A stretch of DNA of 64,000 nucleotides from Epichloe hybrida (Eukaryota; Ascomycota; Sordariomycetes; Hypocreales; Clavicipitaceae): the NCBI GenBank assembly GCA_019022495.1, contig JAFEKR010000014.1, positions 1,178,001 to 1,242,000 of the forward strand, given 5' to 3'. Shown in pieces: positions 23,717 to 34,375 of the stretch. Each line of letters starts with the position of its first letter. Position 1 is the stretch's first letter. Below the pieces are notes generated by a model, which did no database searches, was not told the origin of the DNA, and was given only the letters and a program-made list of their open reading frames with translations. A program made the translations under genes and the position numbers.

Positions 23717-26319
23717 GGTTCGTGCTTGCTGAACGAGGCGCACGCAGGGTGGATGGCTGGTGATGGCGAGGAGCTGAAGCGGGTGAGAGAGGCCTGAAAA
23801 TGAGTTGAGTTATTTGGATGGATAGTCTCGGGATAATGGGAATCGTCGGTGAGGAGAGTCTAGTTGAAACTCAAAACAAAGTTCCCAAGGTAGCCAAGTT
23901 GTTGGTGATGCGAGCATATATATATATACATGTCCAGGCATCAACCCCCCCAAAGACGATGGCTCCATCCACACCCGGCCGTCAAAGTACAAGATGCATG
24001 TAGTACGTATGCCATGGTCCCATCCACTTGCCGAGAACTTAGCCTCGGGAGGTCCCATTGCAGGATCCAGTCAGGATCCAGTCATTGTCCTCCCGAGTCC
24101 CCCGTACCTGTTTGTCATATGTACGGAGACGGGGCGGCGCACTCGTCAACTAAACTAGTGCCCCGAAAAAGGCACTGGTCACATACATGATACATACACG
24201 ATACAGCCCATGATGGAATATATTATAATTACGGCCACTTCCATCCACCACCTCGGGCACGGCCAGCAGCTACAGGCGGAAACGGCTCGGGTCCAGCCTC
24301 GCTGTTCCTTCAACTTCTGCGTGTCTTGCCACGGGATTTAGTCCTAGAAGGGACAGCCCGCCGACCCGCCGTCTGCGACATGCATGCGCCTCTCTGCACA
24401 TGTCTGCACATCTCTGTAATGTACATACATGTATGTACAGCGTGTTTGACGAGAGAGCAGATCGGTAGCGTCTTTTGTTCCTGGCCTCGCCCCCACCCAC
24501 TCACGGCGCGTCACCCACTCACGGCGTCATTACCCACTCACCCCACCCCATCACCCCACCCCCGTGCTACGTTGGCATTGGTACATACGAATTAGCCAAG
24601 TTGGCCGGCTCCATCTCCAATCTCCATCGAAGAAAGAACGCTCAGCCCTGTGCTAATCATGTCCACGCGAACCCACCGTGCACCTGCCATTTTCCGCCAG
24701 ATCTGGAAGATCGAACGGAGCTCTTGTCTTGCCCTTTGCCTGTCGTCACGTCACACCCCACGTGCCCAGCCAGCAAGCAGCCCATGCCAGCATTACGCGG
24801 AACTCCCGTGATTCCGTGCAAGTGAAGTAAACTTTTGTCTTTGAGAAACAGCCCTTCCGTCATGCGTACCAGGCCTTCCACACCCGTGGCTTTTTTTTCT
24901 GTGTGTTGAGAAATTTCCTGGTTACCGTAGCTGAATAAGGTAGGGGGAGGGGGGGGGGGGTCGCTTGTGCCCGTTTTCAAAAACTTCTTGTCCTTGGCAA
25001 TGCATGGGCTGACCACCCAAAACCCTCTCCCCCATCGCAAGCCCATCAATGTACGGTCCGTATTGTATGTACGGATTACATAGTGAACGGGCTTTGCCCC
25101 GGCGACGAACCCGGCATGCAGACCAAGCCATCTCCCCCCCCCTTCCTCCCCTTTCTCGGCAGAGAGCCGCGAGAAGAAGTCGCAGGCAGGGGTACGGCGT
25201 TGCCTCCTCAAACACAATTCCCCCCCCCCCCCCCTTCCCTTCCTTCGCGGTTTGTGGTTCGTCGACGCAAACGCCCAACGTCTTCATCAGGTCGGCGACC
25301 TTTTTTAATTCGATCTAGTCATCCGTGGTCCGTACGTGTACATGAGTGGACTCCGAGACAAAGGACGGGGATCGACCGCCCCCCCCCCCCCGTTTACATG
25401 TAGTTCCGTTCAAGTTCAATTGGTCTGGCCTGGCCTGGCGTTGGCCGACAAAACGGCCCCCATATGCACCTGATGTTGTAGAAACTTTCCGCCAAGAGGA
25501 GATGGGAAGGGGATTCCGCATGTTGCCTGCCGTGCAGAGGCCGCCGCGTTTTACTAACTCTCTGAGCCCCCCCGACAACCAGACGAACAGGTGGGTGGCA
25601 CAGCAGATTCCTTCCGCCTCTGCGGGAGCGGGTTTGTCTGCTTCCTGCCAGTTATTACCAGCCCTTCACCTCTGCGGCCTGGCCTGCGCACATGGTGAGG
25701 CTGAAGCTGATAACTGGGCGTGGTTCGACCATAGGTTTGGATGGAAGGCCCCCAGCCCAGCCCAGCCCAGACAACGGAGAACTCGAGCCAGGGATCAACA
25801 ACGCAACAGACTGGCTGGCCTCTTTTCTCTTTTTCCCGGTTTTTTTTTTTTTTTTGTTAGCGCTGACCCTTCCTAGTAGCACCTCGTCGCGCCGACAAGG
25901 GCCTTTGCACATCGACGCCCCCCTTTATCAGATTGCTAGGCCGGTTTATCGATCTGTCAAGTTGGGTCGGAACTATCGACTGTAGAAGTTGCGAAGAGTA
26001 AGCGCAGCGTAGGTTGCCTTGCCGCAACCCATTCATCGTGACCACTGACCAGGGAGGTGAGAGGTGAGTGAAGCCGTGGTATAAGAAGCGCACTGGCCTA
26101 GTCTTCCAGTTGCTGGTTCCAGCATGGATTGGAGAAAAGTTGAATTCACGTCAAAATCACGGGGAGTAAAGGAATGCGCCAGATCGGAACTCCCACTGTA
26201 TTCTACCTAATAGATCCTTGGTCATTCCGACATCATGTACCGCGTTTGTTTGAAAAAAAAAAAAAAACCTTCATTAGGCCCTCTCTCATGTATTTGAGAA
26301 TGTCCAAGGGGGTGCAAAT
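23717..26319. other. Gene-poor region
   Basis: 2.6 kb with no supported gene. Features: TATATATATA (23918-23929), several ACATAC/GATACA short repeats (24181-24206), CCCACTCAC-type repeats (24490-24545), and long C- or G-runs (24950-24960, 25210-25222, 25379-25390). Many frames here are open only because of biased composition. Confidence 0.5.
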
Positions 26320-27383
26320 TTACCTTCTTCTAAAACATGGAATCCCTCGTGCGATTATTCGGCATCGCAGACAGGAGGCATCGCAGACAGTAGACATCGC
26401 ATGCCCTTCATCTTGAGAACCATGACTTTCGAGTGGTTCCTCGTCTTCGCCATCAGTACCATCGTCTTCTTCCGAGTTCGGGCCGGGCGACCCTAACCGA
26501 TTGTCTACATCCAAGATTTGCTCCAACTCTTGATCAGGGTCGAAGTATTCCGAGTAGAATTTCTTCCGCTATGAAACCCTTCCACGGGGGTAGCGGGTAG
26601 GCCATGTCAATGAACTGCTTTCTACGGCCACTGAGGGCATCGAAAATTTCAAAGTCCGCTTCTGGTCCTGGCTTTGAGTAGCGGTTATTTTTCTGGACTC
26701 GGTAGCTACGTTTCAAAAGCTTGGGCCAATCTCGAAAAAAAAAAAAAAAACACTGCAAGAGCTCGTGCTTATTGATAGCTACGTCGTCCAACGTATCTGG
26801 ATTACCATTGAAATAGCCTAGAGCCTATGTGAGTGACGATTTCCAAGTAATATGCATTGAGTACACTTACACAACGGAGTGTATATGCCAGCAAAGAGTA
26901 TTGCTTCTCGATCAGCCTCATCTGATTCGACAACTTCCCATTGAGCACGTTTCATTTCAATCAGCCTCTGCCAAACAGCATCCCGCTGAGTAATATCACG
27001 AAAAAAAAAGCCTGAGTGGAGAGCTCTGGCACTGAGCTCCCATCGAAAAACCAGCTCAAATGAACCCTTGGGCATACCTGGGCGAGCCAGTTCCAGTGCT
27101 TCTTTTACCCAGACGGCGAACTGGTCCGAGAGCTGCATGGTACCTTCGTCTTGCCCCATTTCCACAGCCTTCTCTGTGAAGCTCGCCATCTGCGGCTCTA
27201 AACCAGTCGGTTTCGGGTGACCAGCAAAAGGTATGATGACCTATGGGTGTTCGGAACACACGGAACATAGTTCTTCATAAATTGAATCGACGTTTGACAC
27301 GAAGGTAGCGGTTCTCCTGGCAAAAATGGGATTGAGCCAGGCGCGTGGCACTCAGGGAATGACCGCGCTAATAGAGTCCCCAT
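26320..27383 (-). pseudogene. Unknown protein, degraded or multi-exon coding remnant
   Basis: Coding-like segments on the minus strand, in order: ATG at 27383, a segment starting near 27189 (MASFTEKAVEMGQDEG), a plausible intron (donor GTAAGT after ...YTPLC, acceptor CTAG before YFNGNPD), then VAINKHELLQ to PPWKGF, and, in another frame, FYSEYFDPDQELEQIL to an acidic tail ending at 26320. The one good intron suggests a real gene origin, but the first and last joins do not work with consensus splice sites, so frameshifts are likely. A 16-nt A-run (26736-26751) sits inside the frame. No family recognised. It may be the downstream part of the F-box-like gene next to it. Confidence 0.4.
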
Positions 27384-27398
27384 GAAGACATGTGCGTT

Positions 27399-28206
27399 TT
27401 ATTTGCATCCGTATATGCTTTGGACAATGACAAGATCGATATCGTATAGCAATAGATGCAGCAGAAAATTTGTATTTGCCCTGCGTGTACTGGCGCTCGC
27501 CCAAGTGCGTCGATATGGGGCTTTATCCAGCAGCGGTAGCCAAGTCGCCGAAGGGGGGTTGGACCCCGTGGTAACAAATCTGAGAAAATCACTTCGTGTG
27601 GGAGATTCTTCAGATAATGCGTAGGCATTCTCAGGGTCCCCTGGCATATAGGGCAAATGATTCTTTGGGATTAGTCCCTTCTTTGTCGCAAGTTGAAACG
27701 TGCGCCAGGCTGCTCTACAGAAGACTGAGGGCGCGATGCCAAAGTCGTTTGCAACGTTGAGGCTGATCTCGCCAATATCTTTCGGGTACTTGTTTATGGC
27801 CCGGAAGACACGTTCGAGTTGGGGAAACTCTTTGACAACTTCTTCAACTATGTCTTGTGTGTAGTACAATGCGTCGCTATCGCTGTCAGTGTCGTTGTCA
27901 GTGTCGTCATTGGCAGCATCACCGTTACCCTCAGCATCGGGTGTAACATCAGGCGCCCCGTTTCGTTTAAGTTTGTTGATGACAAAAACCATGTAAAGGA
28001 ACATCGTGGTCTGGATGTGGTGAAAAAGGGCAGCATTCGATATTCACTGTATTGCGACGGAGCGCGAGGCCTCTCATCTCGTGAGCGATCTCGTGAGCGA
28101 TTTGTTTGCATGTGAGCGGAAGGGCATAGTCGATGGCAACATATGCGTTGTAGATGGCGAAGCGGATTTCGGGCGGCATGCCCAGGAGATTCAGGTTGGC
28201 GGTCAT
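27399..28206 (-). pseudogene. F-box-like domain protein, apparently frameshifted
   Basis: Starts at ATG 28206 with LLGMPPEIRFAIYNAYV, then LPLTCKQIAHEIAHEMRG, the pattern of fungal F-box/2EXR-like N-terminal domains (L-P-P-E-I-R...; L-x-x-T-C-K-Q-I). The frame closes at 27967 while a second frame, open from about 28050, continues HHIQTTMFLYMVFVINKL and an Asp-rich stretch to the stop at 27399. Frames overlap, so joining them needs a frameshift or a 37-nt intron, shorter than any other intron here. F-box proteins recruit substrates to SCF ubiquitin ligases; whether this copy is functional is doubtful. It adjoins another coding remnant downstream, possibly of the same gene. The earlier in-frame codon at 28215 is TTG, so 28206 was preferred. 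Confidence 0.4.
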
Positions 28207-28324
28207 GTTGCACAATGTTGTTCATGTTGCTCTTGAAAGATGGGATCCATGGGTAGGGAGAGGAAAAGGGAACGAGAGAGAGAAAAGGCTGGGATAATTA
28301 AACGCGCAATTAAATGTGCATCCG

Positions 28325-28660
28325 CCGCTTTCCCTTCTGATCCACTCGCCCGATCAATCTAATCAATAGATCCAAGTTATCCAATCGATCCGATATCATC
28401 AAAGTCATCAGATCGATCAGATTAATTAATCCTAACCAACACAACAATCCCCTTCATCTAGGTTAACAAGATTAATCCGTCCAATCAGATCAATTGATTC
28501 AAGTCGTCCGACTGGTCTAAAATCATCAGATCGATCAAATCACTTAATCCGAGGCATCCGACCTGTCTGATGTCATCAGATTCATCAGACCAGTTAGACC
28601 AGTTAGACCAATTGACCACAACCGCCACAAGTGACCTCTTGATTAATTGGTTCGACCTGT
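28325..28660. repeat. Degenerate GATC/ATCA-rich repeat tract
   Basis: About 330 bp dominated by imperfect repeats of words such as GATCAAT, CATCAGATCGATC and CCAGTTAGAC, with roughly ten GATC sites. No coding frame of note. Diverged tandem array or composite minisatellite. Confidence 0.7.
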
Positions 28661-29508
28661 GATCAACACTTGCCATTCCCTTTTCCCCCTTTCTTTTCCC
28701 CCTTTGCTTCGTTACCCCACAAGCTCGTACGAGAGGCCCGCACGAACGGATATGTGGTCTTTTCCTACGGATGCGTGGTCTTTTTATCCCTTTTAAAAGA
28801 TCTTTTACGCACTCTGACTAATTATCATTCGAAAAAAAAAAAAAAAAAACCGGAAGTGGATAATAGTTAGCCCGGGCGGATACCGGAGCTTTCCCTGCGC
28901 CTACATATGATGCTGATGAATGAAGAATGAATCTGATTTCGGGCAGCCATAAGAAACTTGTTACGTTATCAAATGAATTGCGGTTCCACGCTTTAGGTTG
29001 CGAAAGCGGTTTCCGATTTCGTAATGGAGACCAGCCAAGCGGCACACTATTATGCATAACGGCGCTGCAGCCGCTCCTACCAAAACCAGGTTGGTGGCTG
29101 GACATGTCTGGTCACCGTCTGGTCGTTTATCGGTGAGTCAAAAGGTCCCTGACTAATTATCATTACGAGTGTGTACACGGAGTACTTCCGCATTGTGTAT
29201 GGCTTCTTTCTCCTGAGTCCTGATAACAAACGAACAGACGGTCCAGTGAGAAGGCTCGAAACAACACATCCTAGTTCTCAGATTAGGCCATCTTGGGGCC
29301 GCGACTAGCGAGGAATGCAACATTAGTAGCGTCGGCGCCGAGGTCCTGCATGGCCCGCTTGTCAATGAGTTGATGCAAAGATTGGAGACTGAGGAGTATC
29401 AAGGAGGGAGGGGGCTGAGAGATGCAGCTCATGTACTCCGTAGCGTGTCTCCATGACATGTGTCGAGAATTTTTAAGCCCACTAATAAAATAAGGGTACC
29501 TGGTTTTC
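28661..29508. other. Gene-poor region
   Basis: No supported gene. Contains an 18-nt A-run (28832-28849) and a TACTCCGTA copy at 29434-29442. Confidence 0.5.
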
Positions 29509-29785
29509 TGTTGGATATCGCAGCCTCACATCTTAGGCATCACTCCTCCTTTGTTGCTACAGCCTCCCGTTATCGCGTTTGTTATCGTGACCCGTGCTAT
29601 GCTTTGTTTGTTAATCTACCTAAAGACCTCGCCTTCTTCATGAACTAATCCTTTGATTGATTAGGTTCTTTGTTCTTTGCTAATAGACCTAGAAGCTTAT
29701 ATAGAGCTTCCTTTCCCTTCCTATAGATTTCCTAGATAGTCAATCATCTCACATCTCTTTCTTCCATTCTTTGCATCATTCCACA
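29509..29785 (+). repeat. Dispersed repeat fragment, copy 3 (longest)
   Basis: Begins TGTTGGATATCGCAG and ends CATTCCACA. It matches copy 1 at 29509-29527 and 29571-29617 and copy 2 at ATCGCGTTTGTTATC and the terminal GCATCATTCCACA (29773-29785). A TGTT...ACA frame of about 277 bp is the size and end structure expected for a solo LTR, but flanking target duplication was not found. Confidence 0.6.
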
Positions 29786-31285
29786 ATTCTCCCCATTACT
29801 GAGTCCGGAAATACATGCCCAACTGGTAGGGAGTGTGAAAGCTCCCAAAGTACGTAATTGGTATTGTACCCAGCCGTAACGAGGAAGACGATGCGTTAGC
29901 CCCGTTAACAAAAGAAGATGTGATTTGGCGCATCGCAGCGCCGATGGAACCGCGCGATAAGGAGATCAGCTTTGCGTTGCGTGCAGGGCGTGCGTCAGCC
30001 ATGGTGCGGTTAGCGATGAATGTGATGGCGAAGCCCCCAGTTGGCAAGCCGGCTTAGAGTCGTTTGCCGGTGCCTCCGTTGAGGATCGGCAAACGATGGT
30101 TTCAGTGCATTTCGACAAGCCACTCGCTCTCAGGAACTTGTTACTGGGGTTGAGTGTTTCGTCTCTCTCCCCCACTGGTGTCTGTTCTCAGTTCCAGTTC
30201 AAAGGGTTCCCCCCCAGTCTGGGGAAGTGAGGTGAGTGAGGTGAGTGAGGGGAGTGAGGGGAGTGAGGGAAGTGAGGGAAGTGAGGGAAGCGAGTGGAAA
30301 GTGTCACAAGCTGGGTTCAAGGTAACTTAATAAAGTTGGCAGGCGCGACGGGGCGAGATTTTGCGTTGCTGCCATTGGCAGACACACTGTACACGCGCGC
30401 GAGAGACGGGTGCCATCCTAGAGCCAGGAGGGAGCTAAAACATCAGACAGTCCAATAAAATGCTCGCTTTTTGTCTCTGCTCCTCATCACCTGCAACCTC
30501 CCACTTCTCTGCCTCTTCCACGCTTCAATCTGCATACATGCGGATATTGATTGCATGTTGCCATATCCTCCGTTCATCCCCTCCGGTAGCCCTCCGGTGT
30601 TCCGCATAGATACGGAACGGCAGCCAGGCTTGAGCCAGCCCTTGCTCACTCTGAGTACTCCTCCAGGTTCCTTACTCGTCTCCCCCTTCCAATTATCCTT
30701 GTCTCGAGTTGGTAGTGTAGGAAGCAAACTCGATCTTCCATTCTTATTCTCAGGAACATTTGGCCATCTAGACGGATAAACGTCGTCGTCAACTGTGTGC
30801 CAAAGGAGAAAAAAAACAAAAAACACACAGCTCTCGGATTCAATGACGCCGATAACCCACGGTTATCTCATCTTGGCCTCCGTCGTAACCTGACCTCCTG
30901 ACACCAAACTTCAGATTTCAGAAATCACCCCAGTCAGTCCCTCGGCATTAGTAGCGGCATTGCCAACTGCCCACAGCCGTCATCACCACCCGCGCCCATC
31001 CCAATCATATTGTGTCAGGTTTGTCGGTGCGTTCGGTTTGGCCAAAGTTATTTCCACGAGCAGAAATACGCGTTAGGGAAAGGAAGGGGGGGGGGGGAAA
31101 ACAGGACTGCGCATCTGGTTCCCTATTTTCATTTTGCCAGACATTATTTAAAAACCTGGGAGCAAAGCTTTCGTCAACTTGCAACTGGCACGGTACCTCG
31201 GAAAGCTGCTCACAAGTGGGCCCTGATTGAAAACATACGAACAGTTTTCCATCATCTCGTCATATATATTTCAAAAAATCTCAAC
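29786..31285. other. Gene-poor region upstream of the Zn2Cys6 gene
   Basis: A minus-strand frame (29796-30047) and an overlapping plus-strand frame (about 29840-30056) both look open, without recognisable family. A GTGAG(T/G)GA(G/A)G decamer-type tandem repeat runs at about 30222-30295. The last 300 bp carry pyrimidine-rich promoter-like sequence and a G-run (31086-31098). Confidence 0.5.
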
Positions 31286-33597
31286 ATGGCTCAGAATCCC
31301 TCAGTACAGCGGACAGCCCCAATCGCCATCGCTCCGAAACCTCCTCGGCGAGAGCCGACACCGCAAGAGCAAGAAAATCTGAGCGGGTTTGGAATCGGCC
31401 CCAGTAGTGTCCAAACAGGTGCTTCGATTGAGACTTCCTCGCTTGCCGGCTCAACATCATCATGCCAGTCGTGTCAATTTTCAGGAACGAAGTGCGTACT
31501 AAACGACGATGAAGACAGCTGCGCCGCTTGTCAAGCCAGCGGCTCCGATTGCTCCTTTCTTTCAAGTTCACTTGCAAGTCCTCATTCTCGAAAGCGAAAA
31601 ATGAACGGAATACCGCATCGCGAGGCCAGCTTTAGCAAACGAAGGTGAGGCCAAGAAGTGTTCCCACGCAATCAACTCCTCTTGCTATGCCAAGGGATGC
31701 TAGTGTTCATGACAATCATTTAGCGTGCAAGAGCTTTCCATCTGCTACATTTTCTTTCCAACTTGGGGACTGACAATCCTTTGTGCTTAGCTCCCCCAAC
31801 ATGTCCAATCGTAAACTTGGCACTTCCAGTTTATCTAGCACCGCCGCGAGCTCTTCTCTCGAAGAGGATTTGGCCAATGTTGGCGGTCCGACTATGCTCA
31901 AGCGGACTCTCGGCATGCAGAATGACTGGTTTAGTCAATACATCGGTCTCACGACTGATTTTGAACCATCATTGATCAACTTGTCAACGTTTGACCCACA
32001 GGATGAGAGTTTGCTGGGAAGAGGTACTCTTCGAAAAGTCAGCGACAATGATACTTTCTTGATGCTGCCAGATAGCAGCACACCTGGGTATAATCAGATC
32101 GTTGAGGACGCAGACGCCATCGAGGCGGTTGTCTCACCACATGGTCGCAACTTGATCGACTTGTACTTTCGAATCGTTCATCCGGCCTTTCCAATTATTC
32201 AGAAACACGTCTTCTTGGAAAAATACGAACGTTCTCACCGCGAATTCTCACCTCCAATCCTAGCAGCAGTCTATATCCTAGCCATCAACTGGTGGGACCA
32301 CTGCCCCGATCTGGCACGTTTGCCTCGTCCCAATGTCCGGGAACTTGAAGGATTGATCCGCAGCACCCTAGCCGATGCATCGAATAGGCCAAAACTCTCT
32401 ACCGTCCAAGCCGGTCTACTCCTGTCTCAGCGACCGGAAGGAGACCAGTGGGCACCAACAGCTCAGCTTGTAGCCATTGGTCAGGAACTCGGTTTGCATT
32501 TGGACTGTTCGAACTGGAAGATCCCCCTGTGGGAGAAGGGGCTGAGGCGGCGGCTCGCGTGGGCGTTGTACATGCAAGACAAATGGGGCGCTTTGGTTCA
32601 CGGTCGTCCTTCTCATATATTCATGTCTGATTGGGATGTTCGAGCACTGACTGCCAACGACTTCCCAGACGTGGAGTGGGATGAAGGGGACGCGGATGGG
32701 AAGCAAGACATTGAGAAAGGTCGTGTGTTGTTCACGCGGTTCGTGCAGTTGTCGCAAATTCTTGCCGAAATCTTGGAGACATTTTATACGCTTAACTCGA
32801 CACAAAGGATTGCCGATGCCGGGCTTCAGAGTACTCAGCTCGTGTTGTCTCTTGCCAAGCCGGTTCAGCTCAAGCTCAAAGAGTGGTACAGCGGTCTGCC
32901 AGCCAGCATTCGTCTGGAGTCGTACTCGATGACGAGTTATTCCCCTGCATCACCGCCATCCACAAACAGGTTGTCCAGCATCGGTTACCTACACTTGGGT
33001 TACTTTGCCACAGAGATTACGTTGCACCGCAGAATCATTCGATCCTTGGCATCGAATCCGAACACTGTGGATCCGTACGTTCAGCATATTTGCCGAAGCG
33101 CAGCCAAGGCTCGGCTGATCTCTGCGATGGACCTCGTCAACCGGCTTACCCCCAATCACTTGCGGTCTTTTTGGTTCTTCGCGTCCAAGACGAACTTTGC
33201 TTTGATTGGCACTTTCGGCTCCCTTCTATGGGCAACGTCTCCAGGTCGTGAGGAAGCTGACTGGTATCGTCGCCGGCTGGAAGAGTATCGATGGACGCTC
33301 TCGGTGAGTTCCAAACCGGGTGAGAGTAGAGGACTTACTCAGTTCGCCATGACGATGCTGGACATATCGACAGGGCTGCTTAAAAAGCTTCCTGAAAAGC
33401 CTCCCATGAGCCGGAGTGGGAGTATGGCAGACATGTCAGCCCCACCGCCGTTCCCCGGATCGTTTTCCGGGCGCGGGAGTCTCTTGGGCCAGTTTAGCAA
33501 TATACACAGCGCCGATGTGAGCAGTGCTCAGAGTCCTCTCAGTGAGGATTCTAGCAGCGATGACGAAATGGAGGACAACTATACCACGCCCATATAG
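31286..33597 (+). CDS. Zn2Cys6 transcription factor with fungal-specific domain (TamA/DAL81-like, tentative)
   Basis: Two exons, 31286-31644 and 31791-33597 (721 residues); donor GTGAGG, acceptor TTAG. The zinc cluster has exact Zn2Cys6 spacing, with Cys at residues 60, 63, 70, 79, 82 and 89, but lacks the Arg/Lys residues that normally contact DNA between the second and third Cys (QFSGTK instead of the usual R-x-R-K-x-K). A fungal-specific transcription factor domain follows (LIDLYFRIVHPAFPIIQK; HREFSPPILAAVYILAINWW; LGLHLDCSNWKIP; RRLAWALYMQDKW). The middle region recalls TamA/DAL81, a nitrogen co-activator in which the zinc cluster is dispensable; that fit is from memory of the family and tentative. 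The C terminus is acidic and Ser-rich (SEDSSSDDEMED), a possible activation region. The spermidine-synthase-like gene follows on the same strand. Confidence 0.85.
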
Positions 33598-34375
33598 AGT
33601 TCGGGCCTGTGTAGGGGTAGGCCTCGCTGCGTCGATTCAAACCCCGGGTTCGTGGTCGAGTTATTGAGAAAGAGAGGGTGGAAATGGATGGATAAAAGTT
33701 CTGTCAGCATTTGTATTTTGTTACCTGTCTGTTGTTGTTTGGTTGTTGCCTTAGGGGATAGAATAGCGTTTCTCTCAAAGTTCCTTGTTTTGGTCCAGGA
33801 TACATTATGTTGTCTGCGAAATTTCAGGAGGATGTATGTTGTTGAAGGCCGCATTAGACACAGCGAAACAAAGAATCAGAGAAAGAAAAAAAAAAAACAA
33901 GCCGAGACCTGAGAGATATGTATCAGACTTTAAATCGAGTATGAGCAAATGGGTGTCTGCTATGGTGCAATGTTGTCACCATCAAAATGGAAGCCCATTG
34001 GGTGGCGCGAACACCGAGGATTACAGTGGGTCTGTACGGAGCAGGAGGCAGCCTTTGCCGCTTCCAGAGGGAAGGGACAGCTAGCTCTGCATTATAATGA
34101 TTAGGGAGGCAGGCGGGTCAAAGCGACCAGACCATCCTCGAAGCTCCCCGCTCGCTCCGCTGTTACTGCGCTCGCTCCTCCGGTAATACCAAGGCATGGC
34201 TCTTAACGATGAAACCCACCGCCCGTCGTTGAAACATTGAGCCTGTTCTCAGACGACGACGTATTATCTCGACCTAACCACCTGATGGAAGCTTGGCCAA
34301 TGATCTCCTCACTGCTCTCTCTCAGCTCAGCGACACACTCCTCCTTGCTCGGCTACCTGGAACAAACACAATACA
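33598..34375. other. Intergenic region
   Basis: 3' flank of the Zn2Cys6 gene and promoter of the next gene. No gene. An A-run at 33886-33897 and a CTCGCTCC repeat near 34148-34178 are the only patterns. Confidence 0.5.

Noticed and set aside
29796..30056. Overlapping open frames on both strands after repeat copy 3
   Set aside because: Both are short, no family is recognisable, and overlap on opposite strands argues for composition rather than coding.
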